A DNA stretch of 64,000 nt from Promethearchaeota archaeon (GTDB lineage Archaea; Asgardarchaeota; Lokiarchaeia; Helarchaeales; RDOG01), in NCBI GenBank assembly GCA_011365055.1, contig RDOG01000015.1, forward strand, positions 38,203-102,202. Direction: 5' to 3'. How positions within the stretch are numbered: position 1 is the stretch's first letter; every line of letters begins with the position of its first letter. Positions 9,985 to 18,803 of the stretch are shown here, one piece after another. Position numbers and translations under genes: made by a program. The notes below the pieces were generated by a model. It did not search any database. It was not told the DNA's origin and saw nothing but the letters and a program-made list of their open reading frames with translations.

Positions 9985-10062
9985 ATAGTGAAAGTACCAG
10001 AAATATTAAAATAATTTTTCATTTTTATTTTGTAGATTGCATTAATGAGTTAGTGATAAGAT

Positions 10063-10377
10063 TTGAAAGAAATTATTTTAATGAGTCCACAGTTAAAGAC
10101 CACCGATTATATAGAATATGATGAAAAGACTACTTTTGAGCAATTATTGAAGCAACTTAAAACAAAGTATGAAAATGATGTCATTTCATACGTTCAACAC
10201 TTCTCAAACATTAGGAAAAGCATTAATTTAAACCAAATAACTGTTAAATTACATTATATTGATGAAAAAGGTATCAGACAAACACTAGGATTAAAAACCC
10301 TAGTAAATGAGATTACGAAAAAAAAGGTTGATCGCATTTATTGGGAACCTGAACCAATTGGCGGATATATAATTTAA
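10063..10377 (+). CDS. Candidate ubiquitin-like protein ending in Gly-Gly plus three residues
   Basis: 104 residues, TTG start. The predicted order fits a beta-grasp fold: beta KEIILMSP, beta DYIEY, helix FEQLLKQLKTKY, beta ITVKLHYID, then TLVNEITKKKVDRIYWEPEP and a C-terminal IGG followed by YII. The TL-x-(D/N)-x-I...E-P-x-x-G-G end recalls the last 25 residues of ubiquitin, and the three residues after GG would need removal by a peptidase such as a JAB enzyme. The next gene is an E2/RWD-like protein starting about 17 bp downstream. Its features parallel the N-terminal domain of the E1-like protein at 32930. The identity is inferred from topology and context only; no close family is recognised. 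Confidence 0.5.
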   Translation: MKEIILMSPQLKTTDYIEYDEKTTFEQLLKQLKTKYENDVISYVQHFSNIRKSINLNQITVKLHYIDEKGIRQTLGLKTLVNEITKKKVDRIYWEPEPIGGYII

Positions 10378-10393
10378 AAATGGGGGAATTAAA

Positions 10394-10747
10394 ATATCAA
10401 AACAACTTTTTGGGGAGCATTGTTTTGATTTAATATCAACGCTTGGTTATTATTCAAAATCTTTTAAATTAATTGATAAAAAGTTAGTTTATAAGGGAAT
10501 TTTTGGTCATTTTATGGATAATTATGGTCGTATAATTGTTCTCACAATAACATATAATAATGGATATCCCGGAAATCCTCCTAAGGTAAACTCTTCTCCT
10601 CCAATTAGGGATATATGTTGGGATTCGAAAGGGAATCTACATTTTGCCTTGGAAAAAAATCAATTTGTTTGGCTGAAATACAAGGATTACTCCAATCCCT
10701 TGATCTACCTAGTAGACGAGATCACGGAGAAATATAGAACAATTTAA
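10394..10747 (+). CDS. E2/RWD-fold protein, probably starting at ATA; canonical catalytic Cys not seen
   Basis: The frame is open from 10373 with no ATG/GTG/TTG before an internal ATG at 10514, yet the fold needs the upstream part. ATA 10394 lies seven bases after GGGGG, giving 117 residues. N-terminal helix (S-K-Q-L-F-G-E), strands SFKLIDKKLVYKG and GRIIVLTITY, then the E2/RWD signature G-Y-P-G-N-P-P-K-V, a loop, and a C-terminal helix (LVDEITEKY). In E2 enzymes the catalytic Cys follows G-x-(I/L); here the sequence is G-N-L-H-F, so His sits at that place, and the only nearby Cys is eight residues earlier (R-D-I-C-W). It may be an inactive E2 variant, a UEV/RWD protein, or an E2 with a moved cysteine. 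It lies directly after the ubiquitin-like gene. Confidence 0.55.
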   Translation: MSKQLFGEHCFDLISTLGYYSKSFKLIDKKLVYKGIFGHFMDNYGRIIVLTITYNNGYPGNPPKVNSSPPIRDICWDSKGNLHFALEKNQFVWLKYKDYSNPLIYLVDEITEKYRTI

Positions 10748-10827
10748 ATTAAAAAAAGGGTAATTTTCACAAAAAAAATCGTTAATTATATACTTAGTCA
10801 TTTGATAAATTAATTTAGTGATTCTAA

Positions 10828-11496
10828 ATGAAAGTTGCAGTTTCATGGAGTGGAGGCAAAGAGAGCTGTCTTGCATGTTATAAAGCACTTTTACAAGGTC
10901 ATGATGTCTCTTTCCTCCTTAATTTTACATCCTTTGAAAAAAGATCAATGTTTCATAATTTACGTGATGAATTAATTGAAATACAATCTCAAGCAATTGA
11001 AATTCCTTTAATTCAACATAAAACAACGATGAATACTTATGAGAAAGAATTTAAGAGTGCATTAAAAAAATTTAAGGAAATGGGAATTGAGGGAATAGTA
11101 TTTGGTGATATTCATGAAATTCCAAAGCATGAAGGTTGGGTTGATAAAATGTGTAAGGAAATAGATTTAATTTCGCTAAAACCCTTGTGGAAAAATGATC
11201 CTCAAGAAGTCCTTCAAGATTTTATTGATAGTGGTTTTAAAGCAACTGTGATTAAAATTAAAGATGATAAATTAAATGAAGAATTCTTGGGTCGTGAATT
11301 AAATACTCAATTTATTGAGGATTTACAAAAATATGATGATAAAATAAGTATTTGTGGAGAATTTGGAGAATATCACACGTATGTAACAGATGGACCATTA
11401 TTTAAAAGGAATATAAAAATTCTTAATGGAAATAAAATATTCAAGTATGGGTATTGGCATTTAGATATTACTAAATTTGAAATTCATTCAAGATGA
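10828..11496 (+). CDS. dph6: Diphthine--ammonia ligase / Dph6-type ATP-PPase
   Basis: 222 residues, the length of the archaeal MJ0570-related family. The N-terminal PP-loop S-G-G-K-E-S (residues 8-13) binds ATP; G-I-V-F-G-D-I and the C-terminal G-E-F-G-E-Y-H-T-Y-V-T-D-G-P-L-F motif are diagnostic of Dph6. The enzyme amidates diphthine on translation elongation factor aEF2, the last step of diphthamide synthesis. ATG start. It follows the E2-like gene by about 80 bp in the same direction; there is no clear functional tie. Confidence 0.9.
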   Translation: MKVAVSWSGGKESCLACYKALLQGHDVSFLLNFTSFEKRSMFHNLRDELIEIQSQAIEIPLIQHKTTMNTYEKEFKSALKKFKEMGIEGIVFGDIHEIPKHEGWVDKMCKEIDLISLKPLWKNDPQEVLQDFIDSGFKATVIKIKDDKLNEEFLGRELNTQFIEDLQKYDDKISICGEFGEYHTYVTDGPLFKRNIKILNGNKIFKYGYWHLDITKFEIHSR

Positions 11497-11634
11497 AATA
11501 TATTTCCATTTTGAATAAAATTATCAGAAATGAGATGCTTACTTTAAATTATTAGATGTTTAATAATTTAAAATAAAAAGATTTAAGAATATGGAGGAAA
11601 AAAATCCTTCATATAATTTTTAGGTGAGCTCTAA

Positions 11635-12585
11635 ATGATTATTATATTAAATTCTCTAATTATAGTATTAACGTTTTTAGCATCAATTGTTATCATGCAT
11701 GTAATACAAAGCCACCATCACCATTCACTTAGACCAAGATCTGCTGGATATTTAACATCTAACAATCTTTTTACTGTTGTTGGATTATTTTATGCAAAAG
11801 CAGAATATTTGGTAATGAGACTAGCGAATTATTTCGTTATGGGAAGGTGGAACTGGTTTTTTAGATCACGAATTAGAAGTTTCATCTTTGAATTGGCGAG
11901 GAGATTGATGTTAATAACGAAGGCTGTTGTTATAGAGCCTTATACTCTTGAAGAATCTATTGCTATTGTAAAAAATGTCTTTCGGGATCATCTTAAAAAA
12001 GGAAAAGAGCTAAAACTAGCGATTCGAACTTGTCCATGTAGATTGGCTCAAAATCAAATTGATAGAAGAGGAAAGGAATATGTATCTAATTGTACCGATA
12101 TAGTTTTCATGATTGAACCCAATGCATTGACTAAAAACAGATCATTTATGAGGTTTATAACGTTTAAAGAAGTAATTCAGAAATTACACAAATTCGAAAA
12201 GGAAGGATTAGTACACAATTTTATGGGATTATGCACCGCAATTTATGGCTCGGTATTTTTAACTATTTGTAATTGTAACAAGGATTTATGCCTACCATTA
12301 GTTTGGCACAAGAAGAAAAACTTCTCTTTTCTCTCAAAACCTCATAATATTGCAATTGTTGACTCTGAAAAATGTATTGGTTGCGGAAATTGCATAACTC
12401 GCTGTCCCGTTTCTGCTAGAAAGATCGTAGATGGTAAATCCGTTGTTTTAGACCACTGTTTCGGTTGTGGAACCTGCCGTGTGACTTGTGAAGGTCATGC
12501 TATTAAAATAATTCCAACTGGAAATAAACCAACATACTTCCCGGAATACATGATTAGAAAAGCTGATGGTTCTTCCATCAATTAA
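11635..12585 (+). CDS. Membrane-anchored polyferredoxin-like 4Fe-4S protein
   Basis: 316 residues. An N-terminal hydrophobic helix (about residues 2-22) precedes a histidine run H-H-H-H. The middle has C-P-C-R, N-C, G-L-C and C-N-C-N-x-x-L-C cysteines seen in a group of anaerobe ferredoxin-domain proteins. The C-terminus has two full cluster motifs, C-I-G-C-G-N-C-x-x-x-C-P (about 247-258) and C-F-G-C-G-T-C-x-x-x-C (about 278-288), for two 4Fe-4S clusters. Probably an electron carrier at the membrane; the partner is unknown. ATG start. A long AT-rich gap separates it from the next gene. Confidence 0.75.
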   Translation: MIIILNSLIIVLTFLASIVIMHVIQSHHHHSLRPRSAGYLTSNNLFTVVGLFYAKAEYLVMRLANYFVMGRWNWFFRSRIRSFIFELARRLMLITKAVVIEPYTLEESIAIVKNVFRDHLKKGKELKLAIRTCPCRLAQNQIDRRGKEYVSNCTDIVFMIEPNALTKNRSFMRFITFKEVIQKLHKFEKEGLVHNFMGLCTAIYGSVFLTICNCNKDLCLPLVWHKKKNFSFLSKPHNIAIVDSEKCIGCGNCITRCPVSARKIVDGKSVVLDHCFGCGTCRVTCEGHAIKIIPTGNKPTYFPEYMIRKADGSSIN

Positions 12586-12787
12586 TTTTTTTTTAATATT
12601 TATTAAACTCATTGGTTTATTAAGTTTAATTTTATTTATTTAAGAAATTAATTTAAGTCTTAAAATCCACAAGTTCTTAAGAATCTAATTGAATATTAAT
12701 TTAAATTGTTAAATTTTATAATAAATTGAAATTCAAGTAAGAATTGAAAGAATCCTTCTTCTCAAATTTATTAATGAAAAAAAAAAA

Positions 12788-15715
12788 TTAAATTTTAATT
12801 GGTTTCTTTTTAAAATTCAAAGCAACGATTAGACAGATAATTCCAAGAAAAACAAATATTGATTCAAATCCTGGAATTTGAGTTGGTCCTGATCCTGGAG
12901 ATTGACCTGCTTCAATTGTTATTATCACTTCATCTGGAATTCCCAAAATGCCATGAGTGTCATTATATTGAATTTCATAAATCCATAATCCGATTGTGCT
13001 TGTATTGACGGGGACTTGAAGATTAAGGGGCGTGCTTGCCCAAACCGTCCAGCTAATGTATTCAGTACCATTTCTTAATACTCGATAATGACTTCCACTC
13101 ACATCATCGTTTAAAGTCCAATTAATGTAAGCTGTAGAAAATTGTGCAAAAATCACATCTAACGCATTATTTACCGTAGGGCCATTATTTTGGACAATTG
13201 TGATATATACACTATAGGGACTTCCTTTTATACCTACTGAATCATTAAATTCAATTGTATAATTCCATACTCCAAGCCCACAAGTAGTATTCACACTAAT
13301 TTGAATTAATTCTTCACTATTCCATGTTTTCCATTGCTCTACAACCGTTAAATTTCTCCAAACCCTGTAATATCCACCTGATACATTATCATATAAGATC
13401 CAATCAATGGTATGACCTGTAGTATTTTGTACATATTGTTCATTGTCTGGATTATTTGAAGTTGGAGGACCATTATCATAAATAGAAATATTAATGGAAG
13501 AATTTTTGCCCCAAATTCCCGCAGAATCGTTGTATTGCATTATATATGTAAAATTTCCTATGCCATGGTTTGTATCAACCTGAACATTTACATTAATTTT
13601 TTCAATCCAGCGTGTCCAAGGAACATAAACTGATTCATTCTTTAGAACACGATAGTATCCGCCTGCAACGTTATCTTCCAAAGTCCAAGTCATTGTTTCA
13701 GAAGAATTTGCTCCGTATATTGCATTTTGTGTTGAATTAATTCTAGGAGCAAGACCTTCAAAAATCTCTAAACCATCATCTGTATCTGCAACATAAATGA
13801 TATCTCCGACAACCTCCACGGCTCTTCCAAAATCATAATATTCATCATAATTACCCAAACTTATAGCAGAACTTGGATTGGACACGTTTAATACTTCTAA
13901 TCCTGTTCCAGCCGTGATTCCCATTTGTTTTACAACAAAGGCAAGCCCTCCTACTACTTGGACATCTCCTGCGTATGGTATCGTATAATTCGCAATAGAA
14001 ATTATGCTTTTCGGATTTGTAACGTTAAAAATAAGCAAATATGGGCTAAAACCACTCGTAACATAAGCAATATTATCAACGACGTGTAAACCATATGCAT
14101 TCATAAACGCGAAGGAATCTAGTTCCTGAATGTCTTTAGGATTGGTCACATTTAATATGACCAAACCTCTTGATAAATCAGAAACATATGCATATCCTCC
14201 GATAACTTGAACATCATAACAAGTATCACCTCCGGCTGTATACGTGTCTAATTCAATTGGTGTTGCAGGATTACTGATATTAACGGTACGAAATCCGTAG
14301 GACGAATCACAAATATAAGCAATTGATCCAATGACTTGAACATTTATTGTCGTATGACTTCCTGTATTAAATTCTCCTAATTTTACTGGATTGTTGGGAT
14401 TTGATATGTTGACAATTTCCATACCTGCAGTTCCATCAGCGATATAACATGTAGAACCTACAACATCAAGTCCTCTTGTATTCGTTAGATTGGTCGTGTA
14501 ATTGCCTATTTTTACGGGATTATGTAGATCTGAGATATCAATAATTAATAATCCTTCACTCAACGTTGCAAGATAAACCAAGTTTCCATCTACTTCAAGA
14601 TCATAAGCCTTATCGCTTGATAATGAAAATTGACTCAATTTTCCAATATTTGACCATGGATCTTGGGATGAATTAAAGCTCTGAAAGATATTCAATCCGT
14701 ATTCTCCTCCAATATATGCATATCCGCCTTCTACATTGACGGTAAATAGCGAATCGGTATGTATATAGGAACCAACTTTGGATAGTTTATCAGGACATGT
14801 TATGTTTAGGATTTCGAATATTTTACTGGATGATTCTGTGATAAAAGCATATCTACCTTCCACGTAAATTTGATCACAATAAATCGAATATCGTGTAATA
14901 TTTTGAGGACTTCTCGGATTCGTCACATTTACTATTTGTAAGCCAATGGATGTCGCTACGTACGCAATATTATTTTGCACTTGAACGCAAGATACCCAAG
15001 CGGTTGGTATTTCATAACTAGATAAAAGAACGGCACTTGTTGGATTGGTTACATCAAAAATACGCATGTTATACCAAGCATCTGCAACATATACAAGATT
15101 ACCAACAACACAAATATCAATTGGTCTTTGGCAAGCAGTTGTGGAATTAAGCTTGGTAGGATTTCTTGGATCAGTTACATTTATTATCTTCAATCCATCG
15201 AAAAAATCGGCTACGTATGCAATAGTACCCACCACTTGTATTGAATCTGAACTATTTCCAGTTGCCTCACCAAAAGTTCCCAAATATTGAGGATCTTTCG
15301 GGTTTGTTACATTCACGATACATATTCCTAGGTAGTCATTCGCAATATAAGCTGTTGAACCTTCTACCCAAACATCATTTGCACTCGTATTAAGATTGAA
15401 TCGACCTAACTTTACTGGATCTTCTCTGTTTGTTATGTTAACTATTACAAGGCAATTTTCTGGATCTCCATATGAAACATAGGCTAGATTATTTGATATA
15501 AAAATACCATTTGCTGGAGCGCCTCCTTCAGAAAGGTTACCAATTAATTCTGGATTTGACCAAGAACTCGTTGAATCAATCTCAAATGAATCATTATTGG
15601 AATTTTTTATTGGATCTGATATAAATTGAGGATTTTGAACAAAACTTGAGAGAAATAGGATAAATATTAAAAAAAAACTCATCATTACTATTAGTTTCTT
15701 TGATTTTATTCCCAA
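12788..15715 (-). CDS. LVIVD-repeat beta-propeller surface protein with C-terminal IPGF-helix anchor
   Basis: 975 residues. The N-terminal hydrophobic segment (about 8-26) is a signal peptide. Residues 50-650 hold about a dozen LVIVD repeats of roughly 45 residues (pattern V-x-G-x-x-A-Y-(V/I)-A-D-x-x-x-G-L-x-I-(I/V)-N-V-(S/T)-N-P-x-x-P), a beta-propeller-forming family of extracellular proteins. Residues 660-940 are three Ig-like repeats (W-T-L-x-D-x-V-x-G-x-Y-R-V-x-x-N). The end is I-P-G-F-E-S-I-F plus a hydrophobic helix and basic tail, an arrangement like archaeal C-terminal surface-sorting signals. It has many N-x-S/T sites. Probably displayed on the cell surface for adhesion or binding. 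Confidence 0.85.
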   Translation of the reverse strand: MGIKSKKLIVMMSFFLIFILFLSSFVQNPQFISDPIKNSNNDSFEIDSTSSWSNPELIGNLSEGGAPANGIFISNNLAYVSYGDPENCLVIVNITNREDPVKLGRFNLNTSANDVWVEGSTAYIANDYLGICIVNVTNPKDPQYLGTFGEATGNSSDSIQVVGTIAYVADFFDGLKIINVTDPRNPTKLNSTTACQRPIDICVVGNLVYVADAWYNMRIFDVTNPTSAVLLSSYEIPTAWVSCVQVQNNIAYVATSIGLQIVNVTNPRSPQNITRYSIYCDQIYVEGRYAFITESSSKIFEILNITCPDKLSKVGSYIHTDSLFTVNVEGGYAYIGGEYGLNIFQSFNSSQDPWSNIGKLSQFSLSSDKAYDLEVDGNLVYLATLSEGLLIIDISDLHNPVKIGNYTTNLTNTRGLDVVGSTCYIADGTAGMEIVNISNPNNPVKLGEFNTGSHTTINVQVIGSIAYICDSSYGFRTVNISNPATPIELDTYTAGGDTCYDVQVIGGYAYVSDLSRGLVILNVTNPKDIQELDSFAFMNAYGLHVVDNIAYVTSGFSPYLLIFNVTNPKSIISIANYTIPYAGDVQVVGGLAFVVKQMGITAGTGLEVLNVSNPSSAISLGNYDEYYDFGRAVEVVGDIIYVADTDDGLEIFEGLAPRINSTQNAIYGANSSETMTWTLEDNVAGGYYRVLKNESVYVPWTRWIEKINVNVQVDTNHGIGNFTYIMQYNDSAGIWGKNSSINISIYDNGPPTSNNPDNEQYVQNTTGHTIDWILYDNVSGGYYRVWRNLTVVEQWKTWNSEELIQISVNTTCGLGVWNYTIEFNDSVGIKGSPYSVYITIVQNNGPTVNNALDVIFAQFSTAYINWTLNDDVSGSHYRVLRNGTEYISWTVWASTPLNLQVPVNTSTIGLWIYEIQYNDTHGILGIPDEVIITIEAGQSPGSGPTQIPGFESIFVFLGIICLIVALNFKKKPIKI

Positions 15716-16225
15716 TTTATTACCTCCTTTATGAACATAACCACAAAAAAGGATGAGAAATAATCCAAAGTTTAAAATTTAAATTTATTTATTCTTGTCG
15801 TATTTTAAGCCCATTTGACCTTTTGATGAGAATTAGAACCTCTTTTACTTTATAATGTGCTTTTTTTCATTGGGTGCTCAAGTTTTAAATTCTTTTAAAT
15901 AGAAAAGTTTTGATTCTTATTCTCTATAAATTTGAATTGAATAAATGTATTTATTTCAATTTTCTTTAATTAACAATTAAGAAATATTTGAAAATTATCT
16001 TTTTAATACATTATTAATCCTTCTCATATAATTCTCACATAATAATACTTTTCTAATGCCTAATTTTCTTCATACATTAAATGATGGAGAAATTTAAGTT
16101 CATTATGATTTCTCTCATCTTCTTTTATTAGATTCTAATAAAATTGATCAACTTTAAAAAACATCAAAGATTGTTTTAATATATAAGAACACATCTAGTT
16201 AAACTCAAAAAAAAGGTAAATATTA
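15716..16225. other. Long AT-rich gap upstream of the surface protein gene
   Basis: About 510 bp without a supported gene. It must carry the promoter of the 975-residue surface protein on the minus strand, and an unusually long upstream region is common for such genes. I see no clear inverted repeat, riboswitch or RNA gene. Confidence 0.4.
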
Positions 16226-16384
16226 ATGAATCAAATGCTGGTAAATTTTCAGAAGCATAGAAACGATTTAATAAACTATATTAATGTTACAAACCTGTCT
16301 GCTAGATCTAAGAAAAAAATTTTAGATTTAATTGAAAAAATTGATGAAATATTTCAGGAAATTTATCAAAATAATGGAATTTAA
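16226..16384 (+). CDS. Small hypothetical protein of 52 residues
   Basis: ATG at 16226, eight bases after AAAAGG, giving a 52-residue helical peptide (MNQMLVNFQKHRNDL... ending YQNNGI). It reads as one or two amphipathic helices with normal amino-acid use, and the stop lies 11 bp before the convergent YkgJ-type gene. No family recognised. The ribosome site and clean gene spacing favour a real gene, but a chance frame this short cannot be excluded. Confidence 0.45.
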   Translation: MNQMLVNFQKHRNDLINYINVTNLSARSKKKILDLIEKIDEIFQEIYQNNGI

Positions 16385-16395
16385 CAAAAATTAGG

Positions 16396-16911
16396 TTAAA
16401 CTTTTTCTATCATGGTCAATTCAGGAGCATGTAATAATTTACTATAAGCAATTAATTCACTTTCATTAAAACTGGATAAATTATCTAGTAAAATTTTTTT
16501 GGTATCTTGAATATATTCTTCCAATATGTCAATTTTCTTTAAATACTTTACTAATTCACAATTTCCAACATATAGAATTAACTTTTTCACTCCTTCCTCA
16601 TAATCAAATGTTAAAGGCCAAAGAAGACAATCAATTGGTTTGACATCTTGAATATAACACTCACCTTTTTCTGAAAGAAATATACATTGATCATTTGCTT
16701 GCTTTGTTATCGTGTAAAACTCTTCGTTATCGATATTTTCTAACTTATGTTTTATAAATAATTCAAGATCTTGTGTGGAATTTTCTTCAATTTTTAAGTA
16801 ATTTAAAATATTTTTACGTTCTTTTTTAGACACAAATGCATAAAAAGGCTTAGTACAACAGGTTCTATTTTTGCATTTTCTACAAGCGTCTAAACAATTT
16901 ACATTACTTAT
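16396..16911 (-). CDS. YkgJ-family Cys-cluster (zinc/iron-chelating) protein, probably starting at ATA
   Basis: About 171 residues. The first GTG (16833) would cut off the essential N-terminal cluster C-R-K-C-K-N-R-T-C-C, which is in frame and open upstream. The only plausible start before it is ATA at 16911, preceded by GAGGTGG. The second part has C-I-F-L...G-E-C-Y-I...R/K-P-x-x-C-x-L-W-P, completing the YkgJ (PF03692) pattern that binds Zn or Fe. The start overlaps the stop of the ATP-grasp-like gene by eight bases, so it is the last gene of the lysine-aminomutase operon. Members of this family are often partners of metabolic enzymes; the exact role is unknown. An internal ribosome start at GTG is the less likely alternative. 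Confidence 0.7.
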   Translation of the reverse strand: MSNVNCLDACRKCKNRTCCTKPFYAFVSKKERKNILNYLKIEENSTQDLELFIKHKLENIDNEEFYTITKQANDQCIFLSEKGECYIQDVKPIDCLLWPLTFDYEEGVKKLILYVGNCELVKYLKKIDILEEYIQDTKKILLDNLSSFNESELIAYSKLLHAPELTMIEKV

Positions 16912-17668
16912 GAGGGACCGCCACCTCTTTAGTTTTTAAGTGAATTCTCTCTTCTAAATCCAAATAATCTTCTGGTAAAGGTATTTTATACCTTTTTAAC
17001 GCATTTAATATTATACTATTTATAAAATCAATGTAATTGAATCCTAACAACTCAAATAATATCGCTAAACTCGAGTTTTTATCTAAATATGGTGTTAGAT
17101 TTATTTCAGAAAGAAATATATTTTTATTTTCATCTAAAAATATGAGAAACTCGCAAAAATCCGTAGCATGAATGGAATAGAATGTTTTTTTACATATTTC
17201 CTTGATATCATCAGATGTTATCATTTCAATTTTATAATTGTCATGCAGGTCGTATAAAAGCATTAATTCACAATCATTGCCCAAAGTTGAAACATTTAAT
17301 GATTTTAAATGGAGTAAATCCTTGAAATCGCTCAATAAGTTTATATTTTCCCATTTTAGCAATTTTTTCAAAATTACTTTATCTTTGCATATTGTAGCTG
17401 GAAATACTTTAGGACCAATTATGTTCAATTCTAATAACTCACAAATGGATGCAACTGAAACTGGAAGATTTTTATCATATCTATTACGTGCTAAATTAAA
17501 TACCAAATCTATTTTATTATTTTGCAAATTTTCGACCAAACTTGCATTAGCTTCAAATAAATATACTTTATGATCATAATATTCTAAAGCTTCTTTAATG
17601 TTGAGTGCTTCAATAATAGTTTTTCCAAAAAAGAAATCATAAATAATTGAAATATTTTTCTCTGCCAT
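16904..17668 (-). CDS. Shortened D-Ala-D-Ala-ligase-like ATP-grasp protein
   Basis: 254 residues, clearly shorter than the 346-residue ligase-like protein of the same operon. The N-terminal domain resembles Ddl (D-L-V-F-N-L-A-R... G-x-x-x-P-A-x-x-C-K-D-K, compare the Ddl N-I-A-E-G and L-D-K-x-x-x-K motifs), and the C-terminus keeps I-F-L-S-E-I-N-L-T-P-Y-L, the degenerate equivalent of the catalytic L-E-I-N-P-x-P-G. The central ATP-binding part is compressed, with no glycine-rich loop, so it is probably not a self-sufficient ligase. It may be an inactive partner of the full-length paralogue. It lies 13 bp after the kamA-like gene. Confidence 0.6.
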   Translation of the reverse strand: MAEKNISIIYDFFFGKTIIEALNIKEALEYYDHKVYLFEANASLVENLQNNKIDLVFNLARNRYDKNLPVSVASICELLELNIIGPKVFPATICKDKVILKKLLKWENINLLSDFKDLLHLKSLNVSTLGNDCELMLLYDLHDNYKIEMITSDDIKEICKKTFYSIHATDFCEFLIFLDENKNIFLSEINLTPYLDKNSSLAILFELLGFNYIDFINSIILNALKRYKIPLPEDYLDLEERIHLKTKEVAVPHK

Positions 17669-17681
17669 CTTGGTTTCCCAT

Positions 17682-18803
17682 TTAACTTAAACTTATTTGA
17701 TTCTTCACCCTAATTTGTGGATTGGACTGAAGAATGCTATTTTCACCATTTTCGACTGGAATTTTATATTCGTAGATTTTTCCTTCATAGTTTTTAAGTA
17801 ATATATTTTCCTCTGTTCGTTGAATTACTGGATCTGGGATTATTGCTATTTTTCCTCCGCCTCCTGGGGTGTCTATTACATAATGAGGTACCGCAAGACC
17901 TGAAGTATGTCCTCTCAGTGCTTCAATTACATCTAAACCTGCTTTAACAGGAGTTCTAAAGTGATTCGAACCTTTAACGTAATCTGCTTGAAATAGATAA
18001 TAAGGTTTAACTCTCATTTTTAGCAATTTTTGATTTAAATTTTTAAAGCATTCAGGATTATCATTAACATCTTTTAATAAAACGCTTTGATTTCCTAATG
18101 GGATTCCATTATCTGCTAACATTGCGCATGCTTTTACAGAATCATCCGTTATTTCGTAAGGGTGATTGAAATGAGTATTTATATATAAAGGATGATATCT
18201 TTTTAGCGTATTACAGAGATTTTTTGTAATTCTTTGTGGCAATGTGCAAGGTACTCGCGTTCCTATTCTTATTATATCCAAACTCGGAATTTTTCTGAGT
18301 TTTGATAAAATTGTATTTAAAATATCATCTGAAAGCAATAGTGGATCGCCTCCCGATAAGATAACATCCCTAACCTCAGAATGTTCCTCAATATATTTTA
18401 TACCCCTACATATCTGCGACATCGAAATCTGCATTTTATGAGTTCCTACTTTACGTTTTCTCGTACAAAATCGACAATACATGGCACATTCTGATGATAT
18501 GAGTAATAAGACTCTATCTGGATAACGATGTGTCAATCCAGGACAAGGTGAATCTGTCTCTTCATGTAATGGATCTTCTAAACCTTCAATGTCTTCTAGC
18601 TCTTTTATATCAGGAATGCACTGTTTCCAAATAGGATCTCCTTTTTCACGTATAAGTCCCAAATAATATGGGTTGACTCTCATTGGATATGTCTCTGTGA
18701 CTTCTTCTATTTCTTTAAACTCAGCATCAGTTAATGCATGTTTTAATGTATCAGCTGAGGTTATGCTTTTCCTTAATATATCTTTCCAAGAATTGATATT
18801 CAT
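17682..18803 (-). CDS. kamA: Lysine 2,3-aminomutase (KamA) family radical SAM/PLP enzyme
   Basis: Radical SAM cluster C-A-M-Y-C-R-F-C (C112, C116, C119 counting from the GTG at 18821), then S-G-G-D-P-L. The PLP lysine is K324 in P-G-G-G-G-K. The two aspartates that hold the lysine side-chain amine in the clostridial enzyme (D293 and D330) have equivalents at D280 (F-Q-A-D) and D317 (V-I-D-T-P), with identical spacing to each other and to the PLP lysine. The likely reaction is L-lysine to L-beta-lysine. The ATG at 18803 overlaps the upstream ligase stop as ATGA; GTG 18821 would add six residues. The usual archaeal partner AblB is absent; ATP-grasp genes flank it instead. Confidence 0.85.
   Translation of the reverse strand: MNINSWKDILRKSITSADTLKHALTDAEFKEIEEVTETYPMRVNPYYLGLIREKGDPIWKQCIPDIKELEDIEGLEDPLHEETDSPCPGLTHRYPDRVLLLISSECAMYCRFCTRKRKVGTHKMQISMSQICRGIKYIEEHSEVRDVILSGGDPLLLSDDILNTILSKLRKIPSLDIIRIGTRVPCTLPQRITKNLCNTLKRYHPLYINTHFNHPYEITDDSVKACAMLADNGIPLGNQSVLLKDVNDNPECFKNLNQKLLKMRVKPYYLFQADYVKGSNHFRTPVKAGLDVIEALRGHTSGLAVPHYVIDTPGGGGKIAIIPDPVIQRTEENILLKNYEGKIYEYKIPVENGENSILQSNPQIRVKNQISLS

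Noticed and set aside
17238..17573. 111-codon plus-strand frame inside the short ATP-grasp gene
   Set aside because: Antisense shadow with unnatural composition; the operon on the minus strand is well supported.
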